Counted from the first letter of the stretch, positions 1-9,401 are shown. The stretch is DNA of 64,000 nt from Staphylococcus felis (GCF_003012915.1 NZ_CP027770.1:2294001-2358000); one strand, 5' to 3'. Program-made: numbers and translations. The notes: generated from the sequence alone by a model not told the origin.

Positions 1-548
1 GTGTCCGAACCCTTAACAGCCTCAAACTCTTCGATAGCTGCTGCTTTAGCTTCGTCAATTTTTGCGACACCGCTATCCGCAAGATTTTCTAATTCTCTTG
101 CCTTATTTTGGTATTGCTCGTTAAATTCTTCCGTAAGGCTTTGTAAACGACCTAAAGTACTGGAATTACTTTCTTCGGCATTCGAGAGTATAGATTCTGC
201 TCGGGAATTATACTCACTAATTAAATCTTCAAGTTCTTTTTTGAATGGAGAAAAAGGATCTAAATCAATTTTGTTAAATGGTTGCCATCCTGATTCGGTA
301 AATGTATATACAGTTTGTTCATCTAAAACAGCTACAAGCGACCTAATTTTCGCATTGTCCGGCAATTGATTAAATGTCTCCACGGGTTCTAGCATTTTAA
401 TCGTATTAGATTCTTTTGTACGCTCCCAAGTCTGCTCTAGCAATCTTCCTTCTATTTTCGGAAGTTCCCCGTACAACTCTTCGAAATTATGTTCTATATT
501 AGCCCTATTATCCCTGTTCCAAATACTTCCGATAGTTTTCCTAGACAT
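1..548 (-). CDS. Putative tail-tip/fibre protein, N-terminal part (cut by window edge)
   Basis: Only the first 182 codons are visible. The ATG at 548 follows an AGGAGTG ribosome binding site by 7 nt. Residues 1-100 look globular; from about residue 105 the sequence becomes Glu/Lys/Asn-rich and helical with heptad-like spacing, as in coiled-coil stalks of tail fibres or upper-baseplate proteins. It lies directly downstream of the distal tail protein, where tail-associated or receptor-binding proteins are normally encoded. No enzymatic motif is visible in this portion. The role is inferred from position and coiled-coil character, and the C-terminal receptor-binding part is outside the window. 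Confidence 0.6.
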   Translation of the reverse strand, partial: MSRKTIGSIWNRDNRANIEHNFEELYGELPKIEGRLLEQTWERTKESNTIKMLEPVETFNQLPDNAKIRSLVAVLDEQTVYTFTESGWQPFNKIDLDPFSPFKKELEDLISEYNSRAESILSNAEESNSSTLGRLQSLTEEFNEQYQNKARELENLADSGVAKIDEAKAAAIEEFEAVKGSD

Positions 549-559
549 TCTCAACACTC

Positions 560-1462
560 CTATTTATAGTAAAAATTAAAGTTTATGTTAACGGAATTGA
601 AATTTAAGTTTTTTATCGATATTACATTTTCTCCGGGAACTAACGATAGGAAGTTACGATTAGAGTTTCTTGTTCTGTTCGTCTTTTCTACTAAAACATG
701 GACTCCATCGATAGTTAATTTCTTATTTGTTATGGCGTCTTTATATATGAACTTATCTCCAGTCGTTAAGTTTGTGACAGTTGCGTTACCACTTGAACTT
801 GCCCCTAAAAACGTTATCTCTAACGGAAACTCTTCCGGTGTGACTTCTACATTACCCCCGTTCCAGATAGAGAAAGTATTAGTGGTGTGACTATAACGCC
901 TCATTTCATCGTTTATACCATCGGTCAAACCAAACATTTCCGCACTATCTACAAAATCACGATTGCTTAGATCTAACGTCGTATAAATTGTTTTTGCAAA
1001 TGGTAGTTCCGTCGTCTCAAACTCGATCTCAATTTCTCCACCGTCATACAATTGCTCCGGTTCTAATTCATTTTTCATTCTCACGAGATATTGTTTTCCG
1101 TCAACATAGTTATTGTCTGTCTGTGCTTTATACTTCGGTGCTTGCCCGAAATCCACAAACTCGTATTCAAGCCGTCTAGGACGCCTCATTTCACGAATAT
1201 AGTATGATTCTGTATCTGTTAGTATCCCATACACCTCATCACGTAAGTGAGCGTAATCATGTAAATCGAAATTCTTGAACTTCATCGGAATTTTGATTCG
1301 ACGTACTCCATAATCTGCTCCGTAATCAACTAGACCGCTTCGTCCCTCGATTCTTTCGGTGTAGTTTTCTATCGTAATTGAGCTGACAACGAAGTCATAA
1401 ACGACTCCGTAGTCAGATAATCGATACTTACTTCCATCTTTTTTTACGATTTCAACATCCAT
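560..1462 (-). CDS. Distal tail protein (Dit), siphovirus tail component family
   Basis: A 300-residue protein encoded between tape measure and tail appendage genes, the usual place for Dit, which forms the hexameric hub joining tail tube to tail tip. The N-terminal half has the family pattern: a short strand-rich start, a GRSGLVDYGADYGVR-like loop, a charged helix (HDYAHLRDEVYGIL) and the RRLEYEFVDFGQ strand. The C-terminal 120 residues form a separate strand-rich domain, as in larger Dit proteins that carry an extra module. The ATG follows GGAGG. Family assignment is by pattern and synteny. Confidence 0.85.
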   Translation of the reverse strand: MDVEIVKKDGSKYRLSDYGVVYDFVVSSITIENYTERIEGRSGLVDYGADYGVRRIKIPMKFKNFDLHDYAHLRDEVYGILTDTESYYIREMRRPRRLEYEFVDFGQAPKYKAQTDNNYVDGKQYLVRMKNELEPEQLYDGGEIEIEFETTELPFAKTIYTTLDLSNRDFVDSAEMFGLTDGINDEMRRYSHTTNTFSIWNGGNVEVTPEEFPLEITFLGASSSGNATVTNLTTGDKFIYKDAITNKKLTIDGVHVLVEKTNRTRNSNRNFLSLVPGENVISIKNLNFNSVNINFNFYYK

Positions 1463-1476
1463 CGTTTAATCCTCCG

Positions 1477-4400
1477 TTATCTCCCCATATAGTTCAATCG
1501 TTCATCAATGGCATTCCCCTCATTGACGTCTGCTCTAATCCATTCTTGATCCGCATGAACATTAACGTCTAGCTTCATACGTGTTCTCGGAACATCTATC
1601 GATAAGTTATTCGTAACTAATTTATTCATCTGCGGTCTAAGCGCGTGCATATTTTGTCGCATGTCTGCTACCGCACCTAAATCGAAAGGGTTTTTACCTA
1701 GCGCTTTTTCAAACGCTTCTAAAGAAGTAGAAGCAAGCGAAGCAGAGGCTTTCATAGCTTCTTTTTTCTTACGTTCAACCCCGAGCCAGTATCCGTCGCC
1801 AAAGTCTCCGCCGAGTTTTCTCGTTTCTTTTGAAGGAGAAGCCGACCTTTGCGCTCTTCTGATTGCTCCTAACGCTGCACTTGCTAAACTACTAGCAGCT
1901 CTTACAGCCGCTCCTACCATCGATGCAATACCGTTAACGAAGCCTTGCCCGAAGTTTTGTCCTAAACCGAATGTCCCACCTATACTGCCTAATCCGCCTT
2001 TACCAGAGCTAGCGACGTTGCTTCCAGCACTTCTCGCTGCACCTGAATTACTTCCAAGACCTGAAACGAATTGACTTCCGGCTCTATTACCACCGCCACC
2101 ATCTGTAGCGCTACCGAGTATTGATTGCGTTCCAGATTTGATATTATTCGAGGTACTTTTTATCGGACCGACATTACCAGACAATCCACGATTAAATTGC
2201 GAGCCTGACTTATTTCCGCCTCCGCCATCGGTAGTTGATCCGAGTGTGTTTTGTGTTCCGCCTTTGATGATGTTTGCCGTTCCAGTAATACGACCTAAGA
2301 ATCCGAGTAATCCACTATTCATCTCTGAACCAGCTTTAACGCCTCCGCCACCATCTGTCGCACTTCCTAGCGTTGTTGACGTCCCAGTAACGATAGAGTT
2401 TCCAGTTTGTAAGATGTAAGCTAAGAACGATCCTAATCCTTGATTGAATGTACTTCCGGCTTTATTTCCGCCTCCACCATCAGTCGTATTAGCGAGATTA
2501 GTTTCTGTTGCTGTACTAATTCCGTTAGCTGTTTCGGCAACAAACGGATTAAGCATTGCTAATCCATCGTTCATCATCATACCGGCCTTGTTACCGCCAC
2601 CACCATCAGTTGTTGACGATAAGGCTGTTTCGACTCCTAGCTTCGTTTGATTAGCCGTTTCTTTTACCGGTCCAGCACCTGTTTGCAATCCGTTGCTAAA
2701 CGTGTTCATCGTTTCAGTACCTTCTGGGGTCAAATCCGCTTTGGATTGCGTTTTAAGTATTTGTTTATATTCGGATAAAAATTCCGGAACTGACACACTT
2801 CCGTTTTTCAAACCATTTAAAAGCGTCTGTATAGATTTGCGCCCTTCTTCTGTTAGATCGACTTGCGAGTTCGTTTTAAGACTAGACTCAAGCATTGTTC
2901 CGACTTCATTTACCGACAGTAATCCAGCGTTTAATCCTGCTGATAAAGTAGACATATCCTCTTGACCGATTGCCGTTAAATCTTTTTTCGCCATTTCTTG
3001 TAGACGTTGTTCAAGCATCGCTGAAAATTCTGCTATTCCGTATGATCCATCTTGCAAACCTTTTACAAATGATTCTGTTGTTACCTTACCTTTTGGACCT
3101 AAATCTACTGTAGCTCCGTCTTTAAGGCTTAGCCCAAGTTGTTTAGCAACGGCTGACACACTTTCACTGCCGTTCTTAATTCCACTTACGAATGACTCTA
3201 GCGCTTTACGTCCTTCTGGTGTCAACGAATCTTTTCCGAGAGCTGCTCGCATTTTATTAATTTGTGCAACAGCAACATCGTTAACTTTTAACGAACCATC
3301 TTGAACACCTTTGACAAACTCGTCAAGTTTCATACGTCCAACTCCGGTAATATCCACTCCTTCGAATCCGTCTTTGAATTTCGTAACGAAGTCTTTTCCG
3401 ACTGCTTCGGCTGTTTCTTTAGATCCTTCTGCGATCTGCTTATATTTCTCCGGAATTTTACCGAGTGTGTCTCCTAGCTTTAAATACTCGAGAGAAGAAT
3501 TTCGAAGTTTTTCATTTTCTTCGTCTAATGCTTTTGTAGCATTTTTACTCCATTTTTCTAAATCACTTTTTCCGTCAGTTAACAATCCGAGCGACTCCAA
3601 CGCTTGTTTAGCGATTGGACCTTCTTCTTGCAAGATTTCTAGCAGGCGCTCTTCTTCCGCCATCAATCCTTTTGTGGCATCGATACCACTATCTTTTTCA
3701 CGTGCTAGCTTCTCATGACCTCGCAAGTTTTCGATAAGGGCTTTCGTTTCTTCGGCTCGTTTTTGATTAGCGAAGTCTATTAGTATGTTTTGTTCTTCTG
3801 TCGCTAACCCACTTGCTTTTATCTGATTGATATATTCGTCATAACCTTTATTGACCTCTTTAATCGAATCAATGGTTGCTCGAGCCATTTTTGATAGAGA
3901 GTCTTGTATCTGTTGCGGACTCCCTGACGCTATAATCTCATCAAATCCAGCTTGAAGTTTTGATAGCTCTTCAGTAGAGTTTGCAAGTGCTGTACCGAAT
4001 GTCTCATCCATTCCTTTAGCAGCTTGTGAGAACATACGCATACCCTCTGTCGTAATACGGCCGGTTTTATCGATATGATTGTTCATGACATCTGCCATTG
4101 TTTTCGAGAAGTCCATAGCTTGTTTCTTTGCTTCTTGATAATGTTGTTGCACTTCCGTTTTAGCTTTCTTTAAAGCGTCTAACTGCGGACCGGTAGCTCC
4201 TTCCATAAATGATTCAATCATGCCTTCCATCTGCGCTTGCTCTTTATCAAGTGCTGCTACCGTTTCTTGTGCCATCTTTTCGAACTCGGAAACAATCTTT
4301 CCACGCGTCTGTTCTGCTTCTGCTCCAGTTTGCATCTTTAGTTGCGACATATATTTCGATACATTATCTTTCATTTCGAGATACTTAGATGCAGATTTAT

Positions 4401-5937
4401 GCGTAGTGTCATCTGAAATATGTTCAATTTGACGCATACCTTTTTCCAAAGGTCCAGCGTTGAAATAATCGGCTACCTTCTTACCGGCAAGAACTATTGC
4501 ACCGAGTCCTGCTACCACACCAACGGTAACTGCTCCGGCTGGACCGAAAGCCATAAATGCCGCACCTGCTAAACCGACAACAGCCGAGGCCGCCACAATG
4601 GCTTTAGCGGCTTCTGCGAATTTTTGACCGAACCTTGTTACATCCCCCTCTGAATCGATGAACTTATCAGTGACTTGCTCGATCTTTTGTAGAATACCGT
4701 CTAGTGCACCTGCTATTTCAGATTTAGAACCGGCAATAGCGGCGCCCATATTAGCAAATATATTCCTAACACGATTCCACATCATCTGTACTTTACTAGC
4801 GAATGTTTCGAACCTCTTGTTCGATTCTTCGATTAAAGCTGTATTTTCCTTCCACGCGCCATTAGCAATTTTTTGGGCGTTTGACACTTGGTCTGTTGCA
4901 CCAACTAAACGCTTTAATGTATCGACTTGTCTAAGTTCGGTAATACCTAAATCTTTAAGGATGTCGTCTAAGTTCTTACCGCCTTCCTGCGCTTGCTCCA
5001 TCCCTTCAAGCATTTTGAGCAATGCGCTATATGCGTCTTCTTTCATTAAACGTGACGCATCTTCGACAGACATACCCATAATGTCCGCCCATTTCTGTGC
5101 TTCTGCACCGCCTTGTTGTAACGCAGTATTCATCTTGACCATGGTACGACTCATTGCCGAGCCACCCATTTCGGCTTTAATACCGACAGATGACATCGCA
5201 GTCGCCAACGCCATAGCGTCAGCTTCCGACATACCCATCTGATTCGCCATACCTGACAATCGTTGAGTCATTTCGAGAATCTCATCTTCGTTAGTTGAGA
5301 AGTTGTTCCCTAACGCAACTAAGGTAGCGCCGAATCGATCAACATCTCCGCTGGCTGTACCCATAACGTTCATAACACGTTGAATACCCATCGCTGCGTC
5401 TTCGGCCGATAACACAGTCGATTCTCCTAAACGAATCATTGTATCTGTAAACTCAACGACACTGTCCTTTTCAACACCTAACTGCCCTGCAACTTCAGCT
5501 ACTCTTGCGATTTCTTCGTAAGACGCTGGCATGCTTGTCGCCATTTTTCTGAATGCTAAGTCCATATCACGATACTCTTTAGCCGTAGCATTAACGGTTT
5601 TCTTAACCCCCGCAAGAGCCGATTCATAAGAAGAGAACGCACTAAGCGACCCAATCATGGCCGCACCAAACGCAGCAGCCCCCGCAATTCCTGTTAAAGC
5701 GAATCCTCTTGCAGTTCTATTAAATCGGTCGAGTTGTCGCACATTTTTCGCTACTGCTTCCTCCGACTTATTATTCGCTGTTTGAAACGCGCCTAAATTA
5801 GACGTTGCTGCTGTTACGTTAGTTCGTGATACGGCACGATTAAAACTTTCGACTGCCTGTTCCGCAGCTTTAAACGAGGCTATAAAACCCGTTGCATCTG
5901 CGTGTAGCCTAGCCGCTATATCATACTTTTGTGCCAT
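1477..5937 (-). CDS. Tail tape measure protein
   Basis: This 1486-residue protein is the longest gene product in the window and sits between the tail chaperones and Dit. Residues about 75-350 match the TP901-type tape measure core: a hydrophobic start (ALTGIAGAAAFGAAMIG), then FSSYESALAGVKKTV and the helical ATSMPASYEEIARVAEVAG block. The middle is long alpha-helical coiled coil with a hydrophobic stretch near residues 440-490. The C-terminal third holds two repeat families (about 45-residue LTPEGRK/NGLKNGS units and five TDGGGGNKAG units). By the usual rule of about 1.5 angstrom per residue it would specify a tail near 220 nm. The start follows AAGGAAGCG. Confidence 0.93.
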   Translation of the reverse strand: MAQKYDIAARLHADATGFIASFKAAEQAVESFNRAVSRTNVTAATSNLGAFQTANNKSEEAVAKNVRQLDRFNRTARGFALTGIAGAAAFGAAMIGSLSAFSSYESALAGVKKTVNATAKEYRDMDLAFRKMATSMPASYEEIARVAEVAGQLGVEKDSVVEFTDTMIRLGESTVLSAEDAAMGIQRVMNVMGTASGDVDRFGATLVALGNNFSTNEDEILEMTQRLSGMANQMGMSEADAMALATAMSSVGIKAEMGGSAMSRTMVKMNTALQQGGAEAQKWADIMGMSVEDASRLMKEDAYSALLKMLEGMEQAQEGGKNLDDILKDLGITELRQVDTLKRLVGATDQVSNAQKIANGAWKENTALIEESNKRFETFASKVQMMWNRVRNIFANMGAAIAGSKSEIAGALDGILQKIEQVTDKFIDSEGDVTRFGQKFAEAAKAIVAASAVVGLAGAAFMAFGPAGAVTVGVVAGLGAIVLAGKKVADYFNAGPLEKGMRQIEHISDDTTHKSASKYLEMKDNVSKYMSQLKMQTGAEAEQTRGKIVSEFEKMAQETVAALDKEQAQMEGMIESFMEGATGPQLDALKKAKTEVQQHYQEAKKQAMDFSKTMADVMNNHIDKTGRITTEGMRMFSQAAKGMDETFGTALANSTEELSKLQAGFDEIIASGSPQQIQDSLSKMARATIDSIKEVNKGYDEYINQIKASGLATEEQNILIDFANQKRAEETKALIENLRGHEKLAREKDSGIDATKGLMAEEERLLEILQEEGPIAKQALESLGLLTDGKSDLEKWSKNATKALDEENEKLRNSSLEYLKLGDTLGKIPEKYKQIAEGSKETAEAVGKDFVTKFKDGFEGVDITGVGRMKLDEFVKGVQDGSLKVNDVAVAQINKMRAALGKDSLTPEGRKALESFVSGIKNGSESVSAVAKQLGLSLKDGATVDLGPKGKVTTESFVKGLQDGSYGIAEFSAMLEQRLQEMAKKDLTAIGQEDMSTLSAGLNAGLLSVNEVGTMLESSLKTNSQVDLTEEGRKSIQTLLNGLKNGSVSVPEFLSEYKQILKTQSKADLTPEGTETMNTFSNGLQTGAGPVKETANQTKLGVETALSSTTDGGGGNKAGMMMNDGLAMLNPFVAETANGISTATETNLANTTDGGGGNKAGSTFNQGLGSFLAYILQTGNSIVTGTSTTLGSATDGGGGVKAGSEMNSGLLGFLGRITGTANIIKGGTQNTLGSTTDGGGGNKSGSQFNRGLSGNVGPIKSTSNNIKSGTQSILGSATDGGGGNRAGSQFVSGLGSNSGAARSAGSNVASSGKGGLGSIGGTFGLGQNFGQGFVNGIASMVGAAVRAASSLASAALGAIRRAQRSASPSKETRKLGGDFGDGYWLGVERKKKEAMKASASLASTSLEAFEKALGKNPFDLGAVADMRQNMHALRPQMNKLVTNNLSIDVPRTRMKLDVNVHADQEWIRADVNEGNAIDERLNYMGR
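2070..2640 (-). repeat. Five in-frame Gly-rich repeats in the tape measure gene
   Basis: Five tandem units of about 126 bp (42 codons) each carry a TDGGGG(N/V)(K/R)(A/S)G motif followed by a hydrophobic segment. The codons for the Gly run recur near 2094, 2216, 2342, 2468 and 2594. Such phased repeats in a tape measure can expand or contract in whole units and thereby change tail length. Confidence 0.85.
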
Positions 5938-5972
5938 GCGTTCGCTTCCTTTCGTTATAATTTAATTCGCTC

Positions 5973-6709
5973 TTACTCTCCGTTTAACAATTTCTCGGCT
6001 CTTATAATCGATTGATTCCATCGTTCAATAGCTTGTGGGTTACGTTGCTTGACGTCATCCTGTACTAGCCAGTCTTCACGTTTAAAAAATTTATCGAATC
6101 GAGGGAATAACGGAGATCCGTCTTTTTTGTACTGTCCGGCAAGATTCGTCTGCCAAGCTAACATGTGAAGTTGCTCCATCTCATCGACGAATTTTTGGTG
6201 GTGTCCATCCATTAATGCCCTATATTCACACAGTTTTAAGCGTTTGATTTTTTCTATATCGTTGATATTTAAATATCGAAAACAATCGGCTATTATATCG
6301 CCGAAAGTAATCGATTTGTTTCCTGTTAATTTACTTCCTGATTCGGCTCTGGAACTTCCGGATTTAGGATATGGTCGTACAAACCCACTTTTGACAACTC
6401 CTCTACACAAAGTTGCCCCAGTTTTTGAAAACCACCAACTTCCAGCGCTTTATCTGACACTGATCTTTGAATATCTTTACGATTGTAGGAAACTGTTTTG
6501 ACATCTTTCAATCCTGCTTCAAAAAACTCAACTAAACCACGTAAATCTGCTCCGATTAATTTCGGATAAATTGAAGCTACACCTACACCAAATTCAATTT
6601 CTGTATAACCGCCAAGAGATTGCGTTAATGAATATTTTTCATCTAATGCGATTGCAAAGCCGATGTCTAAATCTAATTCGTATACCTTATTTTTTAATGT
6701 GATTTTCAT
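5973..6709 (-). CDS. Tail assembly chaperone GT, -1 frameshift product
   Basis: The downstream frame ending at 5973 has no convincing start of its own and overlaps the G frame. Reading G from 6709, slipping back one base at GGGTTTG (6380-6386) and continuing gives a fusion that joins ...VEELSKVGL to VRPYPKSGSSRAESG and ends in EKLLNGE. This is the classical siphovirus G/GT arrangement, in which the minor GT product recruits tape measure and tube subunits during tail assembly. The T-specific part (about 137 residues) contains the HHQKFVDEMEQLHMLAWQ helix. Slippery site and frame offset are seen directly; function follows from synteny. Confidence 0.85.
6326..6709 (-). CDS. Tail assembly chaperone G
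   Basis: A 127-residue protein between the major tail protein and the tape measure. I place the start at 6709 (MKITLKNKVYEL) because GGAGG lies about 9 nt upstream; an ATG ten bases further up would be too close to that site. The N-terminal strands (KITLKNKVYELDLDIGFAIALDEKY) resemble tail-tube chaperones of many Gram-positive phages. A canonical X XXY YYZ heptamer lies 63 nt before its stop and gives the GT form. Confidence 0.85.
   Translation of the reverse strand: MKITLKNKVYELDLDIGFAIALDEKYSLTQSLGGYTEIEFGVGVASIYPKLIGADLRGLVEFFEAGLKDVKTVSYNRKDIQRSVSDKALEVGGFQKLGQLCVEELSKVGLYDHILNPEVPEPNQEVN
6380..6386 (-). other. Slippery heptamer for -1 programmed frameshift (GGGTTTG)
   Basis: In the G frame the codons are GTG GGT TTG TAC, so the heptamer is G GGT TTG, a canonical tandem-slippage site. 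After a -1 shift the frame stays open to 5973. No simple downstream hairpin was obvious by eye. Confidence 0.85.
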
Positions 6710-6787
6710 AATATACATCCTCCGTATTTTCGTTTTACGGCACACCACATGCCGTTTAGTTTTATTCGAATAAATAATAAGAATTAA

Positions 6788-6813
6788 AGCGGAATGACGT
6801 TAATCACTCCGCT
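6788..6813 (-). terminator. Hairpin after the major tail protein gene, possible partial terminator
   Basis: On the minus strand AGCGGAGTGA pairs with TCATTCCGCT around a 6-nt loop (10 bp with one G-U pair), starting 7 nt past the major tail gene stop. The following bases are U-rich but interrupted (TTAATTCTTATT), so it may only attenuate, or stabilise the upstream mRNA. Confidence 0.5.
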
Positions 6814-6819
6814 ATTAAA

Positions 6820-7383
6820 TTACGCCTCACTAAGACCTAACCCAGAACTCAAATCCTCGTCTTGGTCATCAGAATCGGCCACTGAACCACCAGCTAATTG
6901 ACCGAAATCGTTAAACGCGTATTGAACTGCTGCAAATTGTTCTGGCGTCAACGTAACTTCGCCATCTTGTGGCGTTAAGTTTACGTTAAACGTAGATGAT
7001 AATTCCGTGTAGTTATCGTTTGAAGAAGTTCGGTTAAAGTTGCTTAACGTACCTTGAACGTACGTTGCTGGGTACTTACCATTTTTGCTTTCTTCGGTAA
7101 TGTCAACTTCCCACGCCTGAATTTCTTCTCCCTTACGGTAAGATTCTTTAAGCAATTGATACGTTTTATTATCTCGAACTACGTAGCAAGTGAATTCGAT
7201 ATTTGCGTTTTCTTCTCCTACACCTTTCAATACACCGTCTTTAGTTGATTCTTCGATAGTTTCTCGCTCACTGTTAAAGGTGTGTTCCGTTTGGAATGCT
7301 AAGCGCAATTTATTCCCATCAGTTGTAGCATCATCTTTCGCTTGGAAAAATAATACCGTTTTAGATCCTTTAGATACTGCCAT
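6820..7383 (-). CDS. Major tail (tube) protein, TP901-1 family
   Basis: A 187-residue protein with the TP901-1-type major tail signature: an N-terminal KGSKTVLFFQ strand, the TEHTFNSERETIEESTKDG segment, and a strand-rich core ending in an acidic, flexible tail (SDDQDEDLSSG). It forms the stacked hexameric rings of the tail tube. Its position just upstream of the chaperones fits. A leader-like element containing TTTAATTTCGTTT on the plus strand lies upstream, one of the few late genes to show it; the SD is GGAGG. Confidence 0.9.
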   Translation of the reverse strand: MAVSKGSKTVLFFQAKDDATTDGNKLRLAFQTEHTFNSERETIEESTKDGVLKGVGEENANIEFTCYVVRDNKTYQLLKESYRKGEEIQAWEVDITEESKNGKYPATYVQGTLSNFNRTSSNDNYTELSSTFNVNLTPQDGEVTLTPEQFAAVQYAFNDFGQLAGGSVADSDDQDEDLSSGLGLSEA

Positions 7384-7411
7384 TAAATAAAACCTCCGTT
7401 AACTTATAGTT

Positions 7412-7852
7412 TTAATTTCGTTTAAAATGTGCCAAAGGAATGGACACGTCTATATAAAGGCGATGTGTGTTGGATAAATCTTCGGATCTGGTCCCGGTCA
7501 TTATATTCGACACACCGTTTATATGTTCAATTGAAAATGTTCCAACCTTCTCATATTCGCTACTATATAGCGGTATATTCGCATACATTAAAATATCCAT
7601 TACAGATTTATGATTGTGTGATAGCTCGGTTAAATTGAGACCATGTATACCGATATTTAAAAATACATCTTCGTGAATTAATTCTTTTGACTTAGTTAAC
7701 TCGTTGAAATTACTATTCACATACTCGATTTCAATGTAACCATAGTCAGACGGCCTCTTGTATCCGAAATATCTCCAAATTGTTTTGACTCCTGTTTTAT
7801 CTTCGATGTATTTCTTTAAACTTCCGATAAACTCAAAGTATGTTATCTCCAC
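7412..7852 (-). CDS. Tail terminator/completion protein (putative)
   Basis: A 146-residue protein encoded directly upstream of the major tail gene, the usual place of the tail terminator (SPP1 gp17-like). It starts with a helix (FIGSLKKYIEDKTG), then alternating strands with IEIEYVNSN and RLYIDVSIPLA, fitting the small mixed alpha/beta fold of these proteins. The GTG start at 7852 overlaps the end of the upstream gene, which implies translational coupling. Function is inferred from position, length and predicted structure. Confidence 0.65.
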   Translation of the reverse strand: MEITYFEFIGSLKKYIEDKTGVKTIWRYFGYKRPSDYGYIEIEYVNSNFNELTKSKELIHEDVFLNIGIHGLNLTELSHNHKSVMDILMYANIPLYSSEYEKVGTFSIEHINGVSNIMTGTRSEDLSNTHRLYIDVSIPLAHFKRN

Positions 7853-8181
7853 GTGCTTGCTACCGCCTTTCGAATACGTCTTTCGAACTTACCTCTCAAC
7901 GCGTTAACATTACGTGTGATATAGTACCGCTTTGTGGAATGCTCGAAGTTCTGACGCCATACATACGGAACACCATCGAGATCTAATGCCGTATCATGAA
8001 CTAAGAACGAAGTATGTCGATAAGAGTTTGCTAATGACTGCCTCAACGCTCCTGTCAGAATGGGAGCATCATTCGCCATATTAATAGCTAACTCACGCGC
8101 CATCTCCCCTATTTCCTTGTCCACGTTTTGGGTTGCTTGCGTAGCTTTGAACGAATTTACGTTTGCTCGCAATCGTTTCAT
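7843..8181 (-). CDS. HK97 gp10-like head-tail/neck protein
   Basis: A 112-residue protein with the HK97-gp10-like pattern: an N-terminal helix, the MANDAPILTGALRQSL motif (family core: xxxPxxTGxLrxSl), then a strand region with YVWRQNFEHSTKRYY and a basic C-terminal helix. It sits between head closure and tail terminator genes, where this family acts in neck or tail completion. The start codon lies 24 nt downstream of a GGGTGG, so initiation may depend on coupling. Confidence 0.75.
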   Translation of the reverse strand: MKRLRANVNSFKATQATQNVDKEIGEMARELAINMANDAPILTGALRQSLANSYRHTSFLVHDTALDLDGVPYVWRQNFEHSTKRYYITRNVNALRGKFERRIRKAVASTWR

Positions 8182-8209
8182 TCCGATTAGTTTAATTCCA
8201 CCCTTGATA

Positions 8210-8608
8210 CTAAATCACTCGCTTTCCAACGAACTCCCAACGGGTTGTCATTTCCCCAATACCTTTAGGATCGTGAGACACAACTTCGTATAAAATATCG
8301 TCATGTAATAACTTCGTAATTGTACGTGGATCTTCATCATGTTCGAACTCGTCAACATCAATCGAGAACCAAACGTCTCCTTCGATAATCTCCCCGCCAT
8401 CATAGATACGACGTTCCGCAGCAACACGAGAAGTTCTATCAGTCACTACCGAAGACACTTCTTTCGTAACCTGCGTTAATGTCAACTCTCCTGTGAAAGG
8501 ATTCTCTACACCATGAGAAGTCATCGTTATTTCAACATACTGCGTTCTGTTAGCGATAAGCTCTGCTCTATTCGATTTAATATATTGCAAATCTTCTTCT
8601 GTCAACAT
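8210..8608 (-). CDS. Putative head closure (stopper) protein
   Basis: A 132-residue beta-rich protein in the connector cluster between the minor head protein and the gp10-like protein. Successive strands (QYVEITMTSHG, DVWFSIDVDEFEH, ILYEVVSHDPKG, RWEFVGKRVI) fit the small barrel of head-closure proteins. No sequence motif fixes the family; the call rests on order and predicted fold. The ATG at 8608 is 8 nt after GAGGTG. Confidence 0.55.
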   Translation of the reverse strand: MLTEEDLQYIKSNRAELIANRTQYVEITMTSHGVENPFTGELTLTQVTKEVSSVVTDRTSRVAAERRIYDGGEIIEGDVWFSIDVDEFEHDEDPRTITKLLHDDILYEVVSHDPKGIGEMTTRWEFVGKRVI

Positions 8609-8612
8609 ATCG

Positions 8613-9401
8613 CTACACCTCGCCCGTTAATTCGATTAGTTCTAGCCATGATGTGCATTGAGGATGAGGGAAATATATTTTAGCGTCATGCGTTTTAAAA
8701 ACGCCTTGACCCTTTCCGTATTTATCTTCATGAGCGTATTTGTAGCATTCATGAAAACGTCGTCTAGGATGTCGTGGGAATGATTCGTGAATCTTAATCC
8801 ACGTTAATTCGTTTTCTTCCGCTATCTTACCGACTTGCTTTCGATATGCGTTAAAAGTTTCTGTCGTAACTAGTCGCCTAAGCTCCCACTCTTTACCGTT
8901 GAATACATCATGTACTTCATTTATTGTTTCTGATACCGTATATCCTTTATTAATCGACTGCCTAATGCGTTTGTGTAAGTCATCTGTATAAGACATTGCT
9001 CTAAATTCGGTGCGGTCTTTCAGCGTCAGTCCATCAGCGCCTTGTTGGTCGATAAATGTTTTTGGCGTTATCCTAGCTTTCTTAACAACGCTATCATAGT
9101 TCTCTGATAGGTTATCAACCGTAAGGGCAATTGCGAGCTCTAATGGCAGTAAAACTCCGTCGTATATCATATTAGAGGCTTTACGCTCTAACTTTCTTAG
9201 CTCATTGAGGATCGTTCTTAGTTTTCTCCTATCAACGACGTCTTTACTGATTGTAGAGCCATCAGAGAGGGTTATCGTCTGCTTAACAGAATTGTCATTC
9301 AATATTGCTATAACACTACTTATAAGCGCAGAAATGTTCTCGACAATCTTTTCTTCATACTCTATAGATAACTGGTCTATTTGCTCCGCCAAATCTCTCA
9401 T
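8613..9401 (-). CDS. Minor head protein, Mu F / SPP1 gp7-like
   Basis: A 262-residue helical protein whose C-terminus holds the family hallmark: TTETFNAYRKQVGKIAEENELTWIK, then a His/Cys-rich segment (RRRFHECYKYA ... YFPHPQCTSWLELIE). These proteins enter the procapsid in few copies with the portal and may be ejected with DNA. I chose ATG 9401, which forms an ATGA overlap with the upstream stop; an in-frame TTG at 9413 is possible. Unlike in SPP1, the gene lies after, not before, the capsid gene. Confidence 0.75.
   Translation of the reverse strand: MRDLAEQIDQLSIEYEEKIVENISALISSVIAILNDNSVKQTITLSDGSTISKDVVDRRKLRTILNELRKLERKASNMIYDGVLLPLELAIALTVDNLSENYDSVVKKARITPKTFIDQQGADGLTLKDRTEFRAMSYTDDLHKRIRQSINKGYTVSETINEVHDVFNGKEWELRRLVTTETFNAYRKQVGKIAEENELTWIKIHESFPRHPRRRFHECYKYAHEDKYGKGQGVFKTHDAKIYFPHPQCTSWLELIELTGEV

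Noticed and set aside
585..5242. Plus-strand frames opposite the tail genes (up to 194 codons)
   Set aside because: Shadow frames of the tape measure and distal tail genes; Ser/Pro/Leu-rich with no SD.
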